Shown here in pieces: positions 43,486-54,271 of a stretch of DNA of 64,000 bases. The translations under genes and the position numbers were made by a program. The notes below the pieces were generated by a model. The model searched no databases and was not told the DNA's origin. It saw only the letters and a list, made by a program, of their open reading frames with translations. How positions within the stretch are numbered: position 1 is the first letter of the stretch; every line of letters begins with the position of its first letter. The stretch is taken from the NCBI GenBank assembly GCA_902760595.1, contig CACWHI010000007.1, positions 1 through 64,000 of the forward strand, read 5' to 3'. The DNA comes from an uncultured Eubacteriales bacterium. GTDB lineage: Bacteria > Bacillota > Clostridia > Christensenellales > Aristaeellaceae.

Positions 43486-43513
43486 AAAAAGGACTGCCGA
43501 AGCAGTCCTTTTT
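43486..43513 (-). terminator. Terminator of gdhA
   Basis: A perfect 12-bp stem (AAAAAGGACTGC / GCAGTCCTTTTT, loop TTCG on the minus strand) whose outer pairs are the A/T tract itself, with further TATAT beyond. It works in both directions and would also stop readthrough from the ACT gene side. Confidence 0.92.
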
Positions 43514-43528
43514 GAATGTTGCTATGGA

Positions 43529-44976
<1,448 letters not shown>

Positions 44977-45074
44977 GGTTTTGATTGTTTTTTGAGTGCA
45001 TTTCTCACGGAAAGGATGCCTGTGACGTGCGGCAGCGATTTGCGTTTGCCCTCTGCGAAACAGCAAATTTCCGC

Positions 45075-45103
45075 TTGACAATCCCCGCTGAATGCTGTAA
45101 TAT
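45075..45103 (+). promoter_or_regulatory. Promoter of infC-rpmI-rplT
   Basis: Perfect TTGACA (45075-45080), 17-bp spacer, TAATAT (45098-45103). The transcript would have a leader of about 130 nt before infC. Confidence 0.85.
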
Positions 45104-45196
45104 ACTATGCGTTGCAAGAAGAAGCCGCCTGCTTCTCTCCGGCCGCCTCGGGTGTCCGGGAACATGGCATCGATGACTGGATTGATGTGTATGTAT

Positions 45197-45224
45197 GAGC
45201 GGGTGGCGAACCCGCTCATTTTTC
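45197..45224 (+). terminator. Leader terminator of the infC operon (L20-type control)
   Basis: A perfect 8-bp stem (GAGCGGGT / ACCCGCTC, loop GGCGA) followed by ATTTTTC, placed just before the infC ribosome site. In Bacillus subtilis the infC-rpmI-rplT leader is terminated early when ribosomal protein L20 binds; position and gene order here match that system. The upstream leader (about 45110-45195) would hold the L20-binding structure, which was not resolved by eye. Confidence 0.8.
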
Positions 45225-45240
45225 TTGGAGGTGGATCCAC

Positions 45241-45807
45241 ATCAACACTGAACTGCAAGTCAACGAAGCTATCCGTGACCGCGAAGTGCGTGTGATCGGT
45301 GAAAACGGCGAACAGCTGGGCATTCTGCCCGTCAGCCGCGCGCTGGAGCTGGCGGAGGAGGCCGGGCTGGATCTGGTGAAGATCGTGCCCAACGCGCAGC
45401 CGCCCGTCTGCAAGCTGATGGACTATGACAAGCACCGCTACGAGCAGTCGAAGCGCGAGAAGGAGCTCAGGAAGAACCAGAAGACCATCGAGGTCAAGGA
45501 GGTCCAGCTCTCCGCCACGATCGCGGAAAACGACGTCGCCATCAAGGCCAAGAACGCCCTCAAGTTCCTGCAGGACGGCAACAAGGTCAAGGTCTCCATT
45601 CGCTTCCGCGGCCGCCAGATCACCCATACCGAGATCGGCACGCAGGTGATGAACGACTTCGTGGAGCGCGTGAAGGATGTTGCGGTAGTGGAAAAGCGGC
45701 CCATGCTCGAAGGTCGGCACATGCTCATGATCCTCGCGCCGAAGCCGGCGGAGAAAACCAAGGCGGAACGTCCGCCCAAGGCGGCCCAGCCGTCCGAGGC
45801 GAACTGA
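45241..45807 (+). CDS. infC: Translation initiation factor IF-3, ATC start
   Basis: A 188-residue IF3 if started at ATC 45241. GGAGGTG ends 7 bases before it. The N-terminus then reads INTELQVNEAIRDREVRVIG, aligning with the universal IF3 start (..VNE.IR..EVRLI). Reading back in frame there is no ATG, GTG or TTG before the stop at 45196, and the first canonical-type codon inside (GTG 45286) would delete conserved residues. Rare start codons in infC are known (AUU in E. coli) and permit IF3 self-control. Other marks: DLVKIVPNAQPPVCKLMDY and the C-domain RFRGRQITHTEIG. Confidence 0.95.
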   Translation: MNTELQVNEAIRDREVRVIGENGEQLGILPVSRALELAEEAGLDLVKIVPNAQPPVCKLMDYDKHRYEQSKREKELRKNQKTIEVKEVQLSATIAENDVAIKAKNALKFLQDGNKVKVSIRFRGRQITHTEIGTQVMNDFVERVKDVAVVEKRPMLEGRHMLMILAPKPAEKTKAERPPKAAQPSEAN

Positions 45808-45858
45808 TGCGGGCGCACAAGCGCCCTGATAAACAATCTCTGGAAGGAGGAAACTCTC

Positions 45859-46059
45859 ATGCCCAAGCAAAAAACGCATCGCGGTGCTGCCAAGCGCTTT
45901 TCCTTAACCAAGAGCGGCCTGGTGAAGCATAAGAAAATGAACGCCAACCACATCCTGAACAAGAAGACCACCAAGCGTATCCGTCACCTTCGTAAGGGCG
46001 GCATCATTCAGAACAAGGAAGAGGCTGCGACGATCCGCAAGCTGATCCCGTACAAATAA
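45859..46059 (+). CDS. rpmI: 50S ribosomal protein L35
   Basis: A 66-residue basic protein of standard L35 length. [14 protein letters not shown] and the HLRKGG segment are typical. RBS AAGGAGGAAA. It is the middle gene of the infC-rpmI-rplT operon. Confidence 0.97.
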   Translation: MPKQKTHRGAAKRFSLTKSGLVKHKKMNANHILNKKTTKRIRHLRKGGIIQNKEEAATIRKLIPYK

Positions 46060-46089
46060 GGGTTGGCCCCTTAAGAAGGAGGAAACATT

Positions 46090-46440
46090 ATGGCACGCAT
46101 CAAGAGAGCCGTAAACGCTCATAAAAAGCGCCGCAAGGTATTAAAGCTCGCGAAGGGCTATTTCGGCGCAAAATCCAAGCAGTACCGCACCGCCAGTGAG
46201 CAGGTCCGCCGTTCCCTGCGCTACGCCTACATCGGCCGCAAGCTGCGCAAGCGCGACTTCCGCCGCCTGTGGATCACCCGTATCAACGCGGCTGCCCGCA
46301 TCAACGGCATGAGCTATTCCACGTTCATCGCCGGCCTGAAGCGCAAGAACATCGAAGTCAACCGCAAGATGCTGGCTGACCTCGCCGTGAACGATATGGA
46401 CGCCTTCAAGCAGCTGGTCGACATGGCCAAGGAAGCCTGA
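46090..46440 (+). CDS. rplT: 50S ribosomal protein L20
   Basis: A 116-residue basic protein with the L20 hallmarks [18 protein letters not shown] and [25 protein letters not shown]. Besides its ribosomal role, L20 represses its own operon in related bacteria through the leader upstream of infC. A strong terminator follows 20 bp after the stop. Confidence 0.98.
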   Translation: MARIKRAVNAHKKRRKVLKLAKGYFGAKSKQYRTASEQVRRSLRYAYIGRKLRKRDFRRLWITRINAAARINGMSYSTFIAGLKRKNIEVNRKMLADLAVNDMDAFKQLVDMAKEA

Positions 46441-46459
46441 TCGCGCCCGAGCTTGAATG

Positions 46460-46490
46460 AAGCTGTTGCAGATTTGCAGCAGCTTTTTTG
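46460..46490 (+). terminator. Terminator of infC-rpmI-rplT
   Basis: An 11-bp stem with one G-T pair (AAGCTGTTGCA / TGCAGCAGCTT, loop GATT) followed by TTTTT. Confidence 0.9.
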
Positions 46491-46493
46491 TTA

Positions 46494-46718
46494 GTGTGGA
46501 GTGTGGAGTTCGTGCGACCGGCCTCTAAATGCCGCAAAGCGGCATTTCAATGAAGCCCTCATCCGTCAGGCTTCATCTGACAGCTTCCCCATAGATGGGG
46601 GGAAGGCTATATCGCGCGAAGCGCCGCAATCATTGAGGAATACTCTGAGCCGAAGGCGAAGAGTTTCTTCCGCCACTCCTCACTCCTCACTCCTCACTCC
46701 TCACTCCACTCTCCACAC
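46494..46718. mobile_element. 225-bp MITE-like element with 16-bp terminal inverted repeats
   Basis: The ends are GTGTGGAGTGTGGAGT (46494-46509) and ACTCCACTCTCCACAC (46703-46718), complementary at 15 of 16 positions. Inside are a perfect hairpin AAATGCCGC/GCGGCATTT (46527-46547), one copy of the REP-like unit (46556-46608), and tandem CACTCCT-type repeats (about 46674-46707). No protein is encoded. No clear target-site duplication was found. It lies between the rplT terminator and the uvrA promoter. Confidence 0.65.
46556..46608 (+). repeat. REP-like unit, third copy
   Basis: It begins CCCTCATCCG, followed by a small hairpin (GTCAG/CTGAC) and CTTCCCC-loop-GGGGGAAGGCT. It is the same design as the two arms at 35557-35730, but single and embedded in the element at 46494-46718. 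Confidence 0.7.
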
Positions 46719-46752
46719 TTGTGCCTCAATCTCTCCATACGGAATAAAGTCC

Positions 46753-46781
46753 TTTTCAAACAGGCTGCTTTATGGTATAAT
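46753..46781 (+). promoter_or_regulatory. Promoter of uvrA
   Basis: TTTTCA (46753-46758), 17-bp spacer, perfect TATAAT (46776-46781), 50 bp before the uvrA start. No LexA-type box was recognised. Confidence 0.6.
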
Positions 46782-46830
46782 CGCCCTTGCTTTTCTCCAC
46801 TGACGGGAGGGCGATTCCGGAGGGCCTTTC

Positions 46831-49650
46831 ATGCAGGAAAACATCACCGTGCGCGGCGCGCGCGTCAACAATCTGAAGAATGTCAGCCTTACGATCCCGC
46901 GCGATAAGCTGGTGGTGTTCACCGGCCTTTCGGGCAGCGGCAAGTCGTCGCTGGCTTTTGATACCATTTACGCGGAGGGCCAGCGGCGCTTCATCGAGTC
47001 CATGTCCTCCTATGCCCGGATGTTCCTGGGCCAGGCGGAAAAGCCGGATGTGGACAGCATCGACGGCCTGTCCCCGGTCATCTCCATCGACCAGAAGACG
47101 ACCTCCCGCAACCCGCGCTCCACCGTGGGCACCGTGACGGAGATCTATGACTACCTGCGCCTTCTGTACGCGCGGGTCGGGCACCCGCACTGCCCGAAGT
47201 GCGGCCGCGAGGTGCGCAAGCAGAGCGTGGACGAGATGGTGGACGCGGTATACCGCCATCCGGAAGGCTCCCGGCTGAGCATTCTGGCGCCGGTCATCCG
47301 CGGCAAAAAGGGCGAGCACGAAAAGCTGATGCAGGACGCGCTGAAATCCGGCTACCTGCGCGTGCGCGTGGATGGCGAGGTATACGAGCTGGACGATCCG
47401 CCGAAGCTGGACCGCCAGAAGAAGCATACCGTGGAGCTGGTGGTGGACCGCGTGGTGGTGCGCCCGGAGGCGCGCCAGCGCATCGCCGACAGCATGGAGA
47501 CCGCCATGCGCGAGTCCGGGGGACTCGTGACGGTCTATGACCACGGGAGCGATCAGGAGGAGCTGTTTTCGGAGAACTATGCCTGCCCGGAGTGCGGCAT
47601 CAACCTGCCCGAGCTGGCGCCCAGGCTTTTCTCCTTCAATAATCCCTACGGCGCGTGCCCGGAATGCGACGGCCTGGGCATTAAAATGAAGGTCAGCGAG
47701 GCGCTGATCGTGCCTGATCCCAGCAAGTCCCTCCGCGACGGCGCGATCCAGTGCACCGGCTGGAACAGCGGCGAGGCGGGCACCGTGGCCTGGCAGATGT
47801 ATACCGCGCTCAGCGAGCACCTGCGTTTTTCTCTGGATACCCCCTACGCAGACCTGCCCGAGGAGGCCCGGCACGCCCTGATGTACGGCCTCGGCGGCGA
47901 GAAGATCGACGTGACGTACCAGAGCGCCAACGGCTACGGCGTGTACAAGACCGCCTATGAGGGCGTCATCCCCTCCATCGAGCGGCGCTACGCCGAGACG
48001 AACAGCGACGTGATGAAGGCGGCCTACCAGGAGTATATGGCCGAGGAACCCTGCCCGCACTGCCGCGGGCGGCGGCTGAAGGCCGAGGCCCTGGCGGTCA
48101 CGGTGGGAGAGAAGGACATTGCCAGCCTTTGCGACATGAACGTGGAAAAGGCACGGGATTTCCTGCGCGGGCTGCGCCTCACCGAACCGGAGACGATGAT
48201 CGCGCGGCTGATCCTGAAGGAGATCGACAACCGCCTGTCCTTCCTGACCAACGTGGGCCTGCGTTACCTGACCCTGTCCCGCGCGGCGGCGACGCTTTCG
48301 GGCGGTGAGGCCCAGCGCATCCGCCTGGCGACGCAGATCGGCTCCGGCCTCATGGGCGTGCTGTACATCCTGGACGAGCCGTCTATCGGCCTGCACCAGC
48401 GCGATAACCAGAAGCTGCTCCGGACGCTGACGAACCTGCGGGACCTGGGCAATACCCTGATCGTGGTAGAGCACGACGAGGAAACGCTGCGCAGCGCCGA
48501 TTACCTGGTGGACATCGGCCCCGGCGCGGGCGAGCACGGCGGCGAGGTCGTGGCCCAGGGCAGCGTGGAGGACCTGATGAAGGCGGAGCGCTCGATCACC
48601 GGCCAGTACCTGAGCGGAAAGCTGAAGATCCCGGTGCCGGACAAACGGCGCGCGCCGAAGGGCGAGCTGGTCGTGCGCGGGGCGCGGGTGCATAACCTGA
48701 AAAACATCGACGTGAGCTTCCCGCTGGGCGTGTTCTGCGCGGTGACCGGCGTCTCCGGCTCCGGCAAGAGCAGCCTGGTCAACAGCATCCTGTACCGCGC
48801 CCTGGCGCACGAACTGAACCGCGCGCGCCTGGTGCCGGGCGGGTTTGACCGTCTGGAGGGCGTGGAGCAACTGGACAAGATCATCTGCATCGACCAGAGC
48901 CCCATCGGCCGCTCTCCGCGCAGCAATCCCGCCACCTACACCGGGCTGTTCGATCTGATCCGCAAGGTGTTCGCCCAGACGCCGGAGGCCAACGTGCGCG
49001 GCTACAAGGAGAACCGTTTCTCCTTCAACGTGCGCGGCGGCCGGTGCGAAAACTGCTCCGGCGACGGCCTGATGAAGATCGAAATGCACTTCCTGCCGGA
49101 TATCTACGTCCCGTGCGAGGTCTGCAAGGGACGCCGCTACAACCGCGAGACGCTGGAAGTGCGCTTCCGGGGCAAGAGTATCGCCGACGTGCTGGATATG
49201 ACGGTGGAGGAGGCGATGCAGCTGTTCGAGAACCACCAGCTGATCATGAACAAGCTGCAGACGCTGTATGACGTGGGCCTGGGCTACATCCGCCTGGGCC
49301 AGCCCAGCACCACCCTTTCGGGCGGCGAAGCGCAGCGCGTGAAGCTGGCTACGGAGCTGAGCCGCCGGGCGACGGGACGCACCCTGATCCTGCTGGACGA
49401 GCCGACGACCGGCCTGCATATGGACGACGTGAACCGCCTGATCCGCGTGCTGCAGCGCCTGACCGACCAGGGCAACTCTGTCCTGGTGATCGAGCATAAC
49501 CTGGACGTGATCAAGTCCGCCGACTGGATCATCGACATGGGCCCGGAGGGCGGCGACGAGGGCGGCACGGTGATCGCTCAGGGTACGCCCGAAACCGTGG
49601 CGGCCTGCGAGCGGAGCTATACCGGGCAATTCCTGAAGCAGATCATTTGA
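46831..49650 (+). CDS. uvrA: Excinuclease ABC subunit A
   Basis: A 939-residue DNA damage recognition ATPase of nucleotide excision repair, standard length. First Walker [17 protein letters not shown] near residue 35, second [15 protein letters not shown] near residue 642; ABC signatures [12 protein letters not shown] and [12 protein letters not shown]. Zinc modules are seen as CPKCGR/CPECG in the N-terminal half and CENCSG with CEVCKG in the C-terminal half. RBS GGAGGG. uvrB and uvrC are not in the window. Confidence 0.98.
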   Translation: MQENITVRGARVNNLKNVSLTIPRDKLVVFTGLSGSGKSSLAFDTIYAEGQRRFIESMSSYARMFLGQAEKPDVDSIDGLSPVISIDQKTTSRNPRSTVGTVTEIYDYLRLLYARVGHPHCPKCGREVRKQSVDEMVDAVYRHPEGSRLSILAPVIRGKKGEHEKLMQDALKSGYLRVRVDGEVYELDDPPKLDRQKKHTVELVVDRVVVRPEARQRIADSMETAMRESGGLVTVYDHGSDQEELFSENYACPECGINLPELAPRLFSFNNPYGACPECDGLGIKMKVSEALIVPDPSKSLRDGAIQCTGWNSGEAGTVAWQMYTALSEHLRFSLDTPYADLPEEARHALMYGLGGEKIDVTYQSANGYGVYKTAYEGVIPSIERRYAETNSDVMKAAYQEYMAEEPCPHCRGRRLKAEALAVTVGEKDIASLCDMNVEKARDFLRGLRLTEPETMIARLILKEIDNRLSFLTNVGLRYLTLSRAAATLSGGEAQRIRLATQIGSGLMGVLYILDEPSIGLHQRDNQKLLRTLTNLRDLGNTLIVVEHDEETLRSADYLVDIGPGAGEHGGEVVAQGSVEDLMKAERSITGQYLSGKLKIPVPDKRRAPKGELVVRGARVHNLKNIDVSFPLGVFCAVTGVSGSGKSSLVNSILYRALAHELNRARLVPGGFDRLEGVEQLDKIICIDQSPIGRSPRSNPATYTGLFDLIRKVFAQTPEANVRGYKENRFSFNVRGGRCENCSGDGLMKIEMHFLPDIYVPCEVCKGRRYNRETLEVRFRGKSIADVLDMTVEEAMQLFENHQLIMNKLQTLYDVGLGYIRLGQPSTTLSGGEAQRVKLATELSRRATGRTLILLDEPTTGLHMDDVNRLIRVLQRLTDQGNSVLVIEHNLDVIKSADWIIDMGPEGGDEGGTVIAQGTPETVAACERSYTGQFLKQII

Positions 49651-49675
49651 CAGAACGCCGAATAACGGGTAGAAT
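49647..49675 (+). promoter_or_regulatory. Promoter overlapping the uvrA stop codon
   Basis: Perfect TTGACA (49647-49652), 17-bp spacer, TAGAAT (49670-49675). The TGA of TTGACA is the uvrA stop. It would drive the CapA-like gene and hprK independently of uvrA. Confidence 0.8.
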
Positions 49676-49706
49676 AAGCGTATTATGTCTGGAAGGGAGG
49701 CGCTTC

Positions 49707-50930
49707 ATGCACAGGCGGATGCTCGTTTGCCTGATGACCCTGGCGCTGCTGTGCGCTTCGCTCCCGGCGGCGGCGGACCTTTACCAGTTCGTTCCGTATG
49801 ACGATATGCCTACCTTGCCCCCGCCCGGCGCCCCGACCCGGACCCCGACGCCGGCGCCGACAGCGGCGCCGACCTCTGAGCCGCCGACGGCCTATACCCT
49901 CGGCGCGGCCGCCTTCCCCGAGGAAAGCGGGGAAAAGCGCAAGGTGCTTCTCTCCTTTCTGGGGGACTGCACGCTGGGCATGAACGAGATCGACCACGGG
50001 AAAAAGAAATCCCTGGACTATTTCATCGGCCAGTACGGTTACGGCTATTGCTTCGACCGCGTGCGCTATATCCTGGAGCAGGACGAGCTGACCGTGGGCA
50101 ACCTGGAGTGCGTGCTCGCTGATACCGCGGACGGCCTGGACGCCCAGACGAAAAAGACGTATAATTTTCGGGCCTACGAATCCTATGTGGGCATCCTGGA
50201 GCAGGGCAGCGTGGAGGCTGTGACCGTAGCCAACAACCATATCGGCGATTACGGCCGGCCAGGCTTTGACGCGACGGCGCGCGTGCTGGACGCGAGCCGG
50301 GTCTGTTGGTTCGGCAGCACGGACTACGGCGGGCGGGCCTACATTTATGAGACGGACGGCATACGCGTCGGCTTCGTCGGCTCCCATGTGGCCTACTACT
50401 GGCAGCACGTGGAGGAAATGCAGGCCCTGTTCGACGAGCTGCGGGCCGAAGGCTGCCAGGTCATCATCGGCGTGATCCACGCCGGCGTCGAGTACGACAA
50501 GCGGCACGACTACAACCAGGTCAAGATCGCGCGGCGCTTCATCGAATGGGGCGCGGACATCGTGGTGGGGCATCATCCCCATGTGCTGCAGGGCTACGAG
50601 GTCATGGACGGCGTGCCGGTCTATTACTCCCTGGGCAACTTCGTGTTCGCCGGCAATTTCCAGGTGAAGACCCGATACACGGCGATCCTGCAGCTGGCCC
50701 TTTCATTTTCGGAGGACGGGCGCTACCTGGGCAGCCGGGCGAACTTCATCCCCTGCCGCCTGTCGGAGCACTCCGAGATCAACTATTACCAGCCCTATCC
50801 GGTCACCGGCAGGGAGGCCGGGCTGGCTATCCGCCAGATCCAGTATGATACCAAAGACCCCTGGCGCATCCGGGATTATGTGGAGAACATCGGCGCCATG
50901 CAGGATTTCGTCCCCGCCGTCGAGCATTAG
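49707..50930 (+). CDS. Secreted CapA-like metallophosphatase-fold protein
   Basis: A 407-residue exported protein starting at ATG 49707 (RBS GGGAGG; an upstream in-frame start lies at the uvrA end and lacks a good site). After the signal peptide (cleavage near AAA-DL) is a Pro/Thr-rich linker (about 35-65). The PGA_cap/CapA domain follows: FLGDCTLG, VGNLECVL, VANNHIGDYG, VIHAGVEYD, VGHHPHVLQGYE and YSLGNFVF, which are the metal-site signatures of this family. CapA proteins take part in poly-gamma-glutamate export or anchoring, but no capB/C genes are present, so the actual role is open. Confidence 0.88.
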   Translation: MHRRMLVCLMTLALLCASLPAAADLYQFVPYDDMPTLPPPGAPTRTPTPAPTAAPTSEPPTAYTLGAAAFPEESGEKRKVLLSFLGDCTLGMNEIDHGKKKSLDYFIGQYGYGYCFDRVRYILEQDELTVGNLECVLADTADGLDAQTKKTYNFRAYESYVGILEQGSVEAVTVANNHIGDYGRPGFDATARVLDASRVCWFGSTDYGGRAYIYETDGIRVGFVGSHVAYYWQHVEEMQALFDELRAEGCQVIIGVIHAGVEYDKRHDYNQVKIARRFIEWGADIVVGHHPHVLQGYEVMDGVPVYYSLGNFVFAGNFQVKTRYTAILQLALSFSEDGRYLGSRANFIPCRLSEHSEINYYQPYPVTGREAGLAIRQIQYDTKDPWRIRDYVENIGAMQDFVPAVEH

Positions 50931-50942
50931 AGGAAATAACGT

Positions 50943-51866
50943 ATGATCGCAGTCAAGGATTTCGTCAGCGCGCTGTCGCTGAAAGTGCTCTGCCCTTCCA
51001 CCAAGGACACGCTGAACATCCAGTCCGCGGAGCTGAACCGGCCGGGCATCCAGTTTGCCGGGTACATGGAGTATTTCGCCCATGAGCGTCCCCAGGTCAT
51101 CGGCAAGGTGGAAATGGCCTACCTGGAGAGCCTGGACGACGCGGCACGGTATGCCCAGCTCAGCCAGTTCTTTTCCTACCCGATCCCCTGCATGGTCATC
51201 TGCCGCGGGATGCAGCCGCTGCAGGAGATGCTGGAGCTGGCCCGTGCGCACGACATCCCGATCTTCGGCACGGACTGGGTGACCACACGCTTCTTCGTGA
51301 ACGCCATCAATTACCTGAGCGACGCGCTCGCGCCGCGCTCCACGGTGCATGGCGTTTTGATGGATGTGTACGGCATCGGTGTTCTGCTGACTGGCGAAAG
51401 CGGCGTCGGCAAGAGCGAGGCGGCCCTGGAGCTGGTCAAGCGCGGGCACCAGCTGGTGGCGGACGACGTGGTGGACATCAAGAAGGTCAACGAGAACCGC
51501 CTGATCGGCGAAAGCCCGGAGACCATCCGCCACTTTATGGAGATCCGCGGCATCGGCATCATCGACATCCGGCAGATGTACGGCATCGGCGCGGTGCTGA
51601 TGCGCAAGTCGGTCGAGATGGCGATCCACCTGGAACTCTGGCAGGAAAGCAAGGCCTACGAGCGCCTGGGCATGTCCGACAGCTATACCACCATCATGGG
51701 CGTGAAGATCCCACAGATCGTCCTGCCGGTGCGCCCGGGCCGCAACCTGGCGGTCGTCATCGAGGTGGCGGCGCGCAACCTGGGTCTGAAGCGCCTGGGC
51801 TATTCCGCCGCCAACGAGCTGGACCGGCGCCTCAAGGAAGTCGCCATCCATTCGAGAGAACAGTAA
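50943..51866 (+). CDS. hprK: HPr kinase/phosphorylase
   Basis: A 307-residue bifunctional enzyme that phosphorylates and dephosphorylates HPr on Ser46 for carbon catabolite control. The P-loop GESGVGKSEAALEL is near residue 153, followed by ADDVVDIKK and the HprK signature MEIRGIGIIDIRQMYG. It starts 12 bp after the CapA-like gene (AGAGGAAA). Its presence is a Bacillota mark here. A ROK sugar kinase follows, fitting carbon control. Confidence 0.97.
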   Translation: MIAVKDFVSALSLKVLCPSTKDTLNIQSAELNRPGIQFAGYMEYFAHERPQVIGKVEMAYLESLDDAARYAQLSQFFSYPIPCMVICRGMQPLQEMLELARAHDIPIFGTDWVTTRFFVNAINYLSDALAPRSTVHGVLMDVYGIGVLLTGESGVGKSEAALELVKRGHQLVADDVVDIKKVNENRLIGESPETIRHFMEIRGIGIIDIRQMYGIGAVLMRKSVEMAIHLELWQESKAYERLGMSDSYTTIMGVKIPQIVLPVRPGRNLAVVIEVAARNLGLKRLGYSAANELDRRLKEVAIHSREQ

Positions 51867-51905
51867 ATTACTCCAATATATGGCAGTATAAGAGAGGAGC
51901 AGGGT

Positions 51906-52871
51906 ATGTATTACATCGGAATCGACCTGGGCGGGACCAATATCAAGGCGGGCGTCGTGGACGAGACCGGGCGCATCGTGGCCCAGGCCTATGCCAAGAC
52001 ACAGGCGCAGCGGCCCTATGGTGATATCGTGCGGGATATGGCCGCGTGCGTGACCATGTCCATGAACCACATCAATATCACCCAGGGGGATATCGAGGCC
52101 ATCGGCATCGGCATCCCGGGCCTGGCGCGGCAGAACGACGGCTCCGTCATCTTCTGCACGAACCTGGGCTGGAAGGATATCCCGCTGCGGACGGAAATGC
52201 AGAAGTACCTGAGCAAGCCCGTGTTCATCGATAACGACGCCACAGTGGCGGGCTATGCCGAAAGCATCGCGGGCGTGTCCAAGGGCTATCCCTGCTCCGT
52301 ATTCCTGACGCTGGGCACCGGCACGGGCGGCGGCATCGTCATCAACGGCCGGCCTTGGACGGGCCGCCACGGCATCGCCAGCGAGCTGGGCCATATGACC
52401 ATCGCCCTGGACGGCGTGCCATGCACCTGCGGTAATGACGGCTGCGCGGAGCGCTATACCAGCGCCAGCGCCATCATCCGCATGGCCCGGCAGGAGTGCA
52501 TGACCTATACCGACAGCCTGCTCATGAAGTTCGCCGGCGGGGATATGGAGCGCATCAACGCCAAAACGGTGTTCGACGCTGCCAAGGCCGGGGACGAGGT
52601 GGCCTGCCGCGTGTTCGACCACTACTGCGACCATCTCGCGGTGCTGATCAACAACATCATCTGCACCCTGGACCCGGATATGATCGTCCTGGGCGGCGGC
52701 GTGAGCCACGCGGGCGAATTCCTGCTCGACAACGTGCGCAGGAAGATCCCGCGCTATCTGCTGTACAAGGAACTGCCCTACGCGGAGCTGCGGCTGGCCA
52801 GCCTCGGCAACGACGCGGGCATCATCGGCGCGGCCATGCTGGGCCGGCTGTATCATACGGAGGGAGTCTGA
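51906..52871 (+). CDS. ROK-family glucokinase
   Basis: A 321-residue ROK kinase. IGIDLGGTNIKAG forms the phosphate loop, DNDATVAGYAE the catalytic Asp region, and CTCGNDGCAERY the zinc motif. GLARQNDGSVIFCTNLGW resembles bacterial glucokinases. It is a paralogue of the kinase at 41840, with the same overall plan. RBS GAGAGGAG. It lies between hprK and asnS with short gaps and is likely co-transcribed. Confidence 0.93.
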   Translation: MYYIGIDLGGTNIKAGVVDETGRIVAQAYAKTQAQRPYGDIVRDMAACVTMSMNHINITQGDIEAIGIGIPGLARQNDGSVIFCTNLGWKDIPLRTEMQKYLSKPVFIDNDATVAGYAESIAGVSKGYPCSVFLTLGTGTGGGIVINGRPWTGRHGIASELGHMTIALDGVPCTCGNDGCAERYTSASAIIRMARQECMTYTDSLLMKFAGGDMERINAKTVFDAAKAGDEVACRVFDHYCDHLAVLINNIICTLDPDMIVLGGGVSHAGEFLLDNVRRKIPRYLLYKELPYAELRLASLGNDAGIIGAAMLGRLYHTEGV

Positions 52872-52877
52872 CATACC

Positions 52878-54269
52878 ATGAGCGAGTACACGTCTATCAA
52901 AAGCCTGTTCAGGCAGACGCCGGCGGACGGCGCGAAGCTGAAGCTGTCCGGCTGGGTGCGCACCGTGCGCGACGGCAAGACCTTCGCGTTCATCGAGCTG
53001 AACGACGGCACCTTCTTCAAGAACCTGCAGGTGGTGTGCGACGATACGCTGGAGAACTTCCAGGAGATCGTGAAGATCACCACCGGCAGCGCCGTCGAGG
53101 CGGAGGGCACGCTGCTGCTGACGCCGGAGCGCAAGCAGCCCTTTGAGCTGCGCGCCACCGCCATCCGCGTGATCGGCCTGTGCGAGGCGGATTACCCGCT
53201 GCAGAAGAAGCGCCACAGCTTCGAGTACCTGCGCACCCAGGCGCACCTGCGCCCGCGCACCAACACCTTCTACGCCGTGTTCCGCATCCGTTCCCTCGCG
53301 GCGCAGGCCATTCACCGCTTTTTCGCGGAAAAGGGCTTCGTGTACGTGCATACGCCGCTCATCACCACCAGCGACGCCGAGGGCGCGGGCGAGATGTTCC
53401 GCGTTACCACGCTGGACGTGGGCAACCCGCCCCGCACGCCGGACGGGCAGGTGGATTTCAGCCAGGACTTCTTCGGCAAATCCACCAACCTGACCGTGTC
53501 CGGCCAGCTGAACGTGGAGGCCTTCTGCATGGCCTTCCGCAACGTGTACACCTTCGGCCCGACCTTCCGCGCCGAAAAGAGCTATACGCAGCGCCACGCC
53601 GCGGAATTCTGGATGATCGAGCCGGAGATCGCCTTCGCCGACCTGTTCGATGACATGGCGCTGGCGGAGGAGATGATCCGCTACATCATCCGCGATATCC
53701 TGGAAAAGGCGCCCGAGGAGCTGGAGTTCCTGAACAGCTTCGTGGACAAGGGTCTGCTGGAGCGGCTGAACCACGTGGCGGACAGCGACTTTGCCCGCGT
53801 GACCTATACGGACGCGATCGCGATCCTGGAGAAGGCGGATCAGAAATTCGAGTATCCCGTGCGCTGGGGCATGGACCTGCAGACCGAGCATGAGCGCTAC
53901 CTGGCCGAGAAGCATTTCGGCCGCCCGGTTTGCGTGTACAACTATCCCAAGGATATCAAGGCGTTCTACATGCGCCTGAACCCCGACGGAAAGACCGTCG
54001 CGGCTGTGGATATCCTGGTGCCCGGCATCGGCGAGCTGGTGGGCGGCAGCCAGCGCGAGGAGCGCCTGGACGTGCTGACCTCCCGCATGAAGGAACTGGG
54101 CATGGACGAGAAGAGCTATGACTGGTATATCGCTCTGCGCCGCTACGGCACGAACCCGCACGCCGGCTTCGGCCTGGGCTTCGAGCGCATGGTCATGTAC
54201 CTGACCGGCATCCAGAACATCCGCGACGTGCTGCCCTTCCCGCGCACCACCGGCAGCGCTGAATTCTGA
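52878..54269 (+). CDS. asnS: Asparagine--tRNA ligase
   Basis: A 463-residue class IIb synthetase of standard length. The N-terminal OB-fold anticodon domain (about 1-115) includes [16 protein letters not shown]. Motif 2 is [21 protein letters not shown] and motif 3 [15 protein letters not shown]. Direct coupling of Asn to tRNA-Asn is therefore present. It follows the ROK kinase after 6 bp and has no T-box leader. Confidence 0.96.
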   Translation: MSEYTSIKSLFRQTPADGAKLKLSGWVRTVRDGKTFAFIELNDGTFFKNLQVVCDDTLENFQEIVKITTGSAVEAEGTLLLTPERKQPFELRATAIRVIGLCEADYPLQKKRHSFEYLRTQAHLRPRTNTFYAVFRIRSLAAQAIHRFFAEKGFVYVHTPLITTSDAEGAGEMFRVTTLDVGNPPRTPDGQVDFSQDFFGKSTNLTVSGQLNVEAFCMAFRNVYTFGPTFRAEKSYTQRHAAEFWMIEPEIAFADLFDDMALAEEMIRYIIRDILEKAPEELEFLNSFVDKGLLERLNHVADSDFARVTYTDAIAILEKADQKFEYPVRWGMDLQTEHERYLAEKHFGRPVCVYNYPKDIKAFYMRLNPDGKTVAAVDILVPGIGELVGGSQREERLDVLTSRMKELGMDEKSYDWYIALRRYGTNPHAGFGLGFERMVMYLTGIQNIRDVLPFPRTTGSAEF

Positions 54270-54271
54270 GA

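Noticed and set aside
46674-46707. CRISPR-like tandem repeats
   Set aside because: The CACTCCT units are 7 nt and directly joined, without spacers.
46756-49629. Minus-strand open frame of 957 codons opposite uvrA
   Set aside because: It mirrors the uvrA codon pattern in a GC-rich genome; the product is a low-complexity His/Gln/Val/Gly-rich chain with no domain and no ribosome site.
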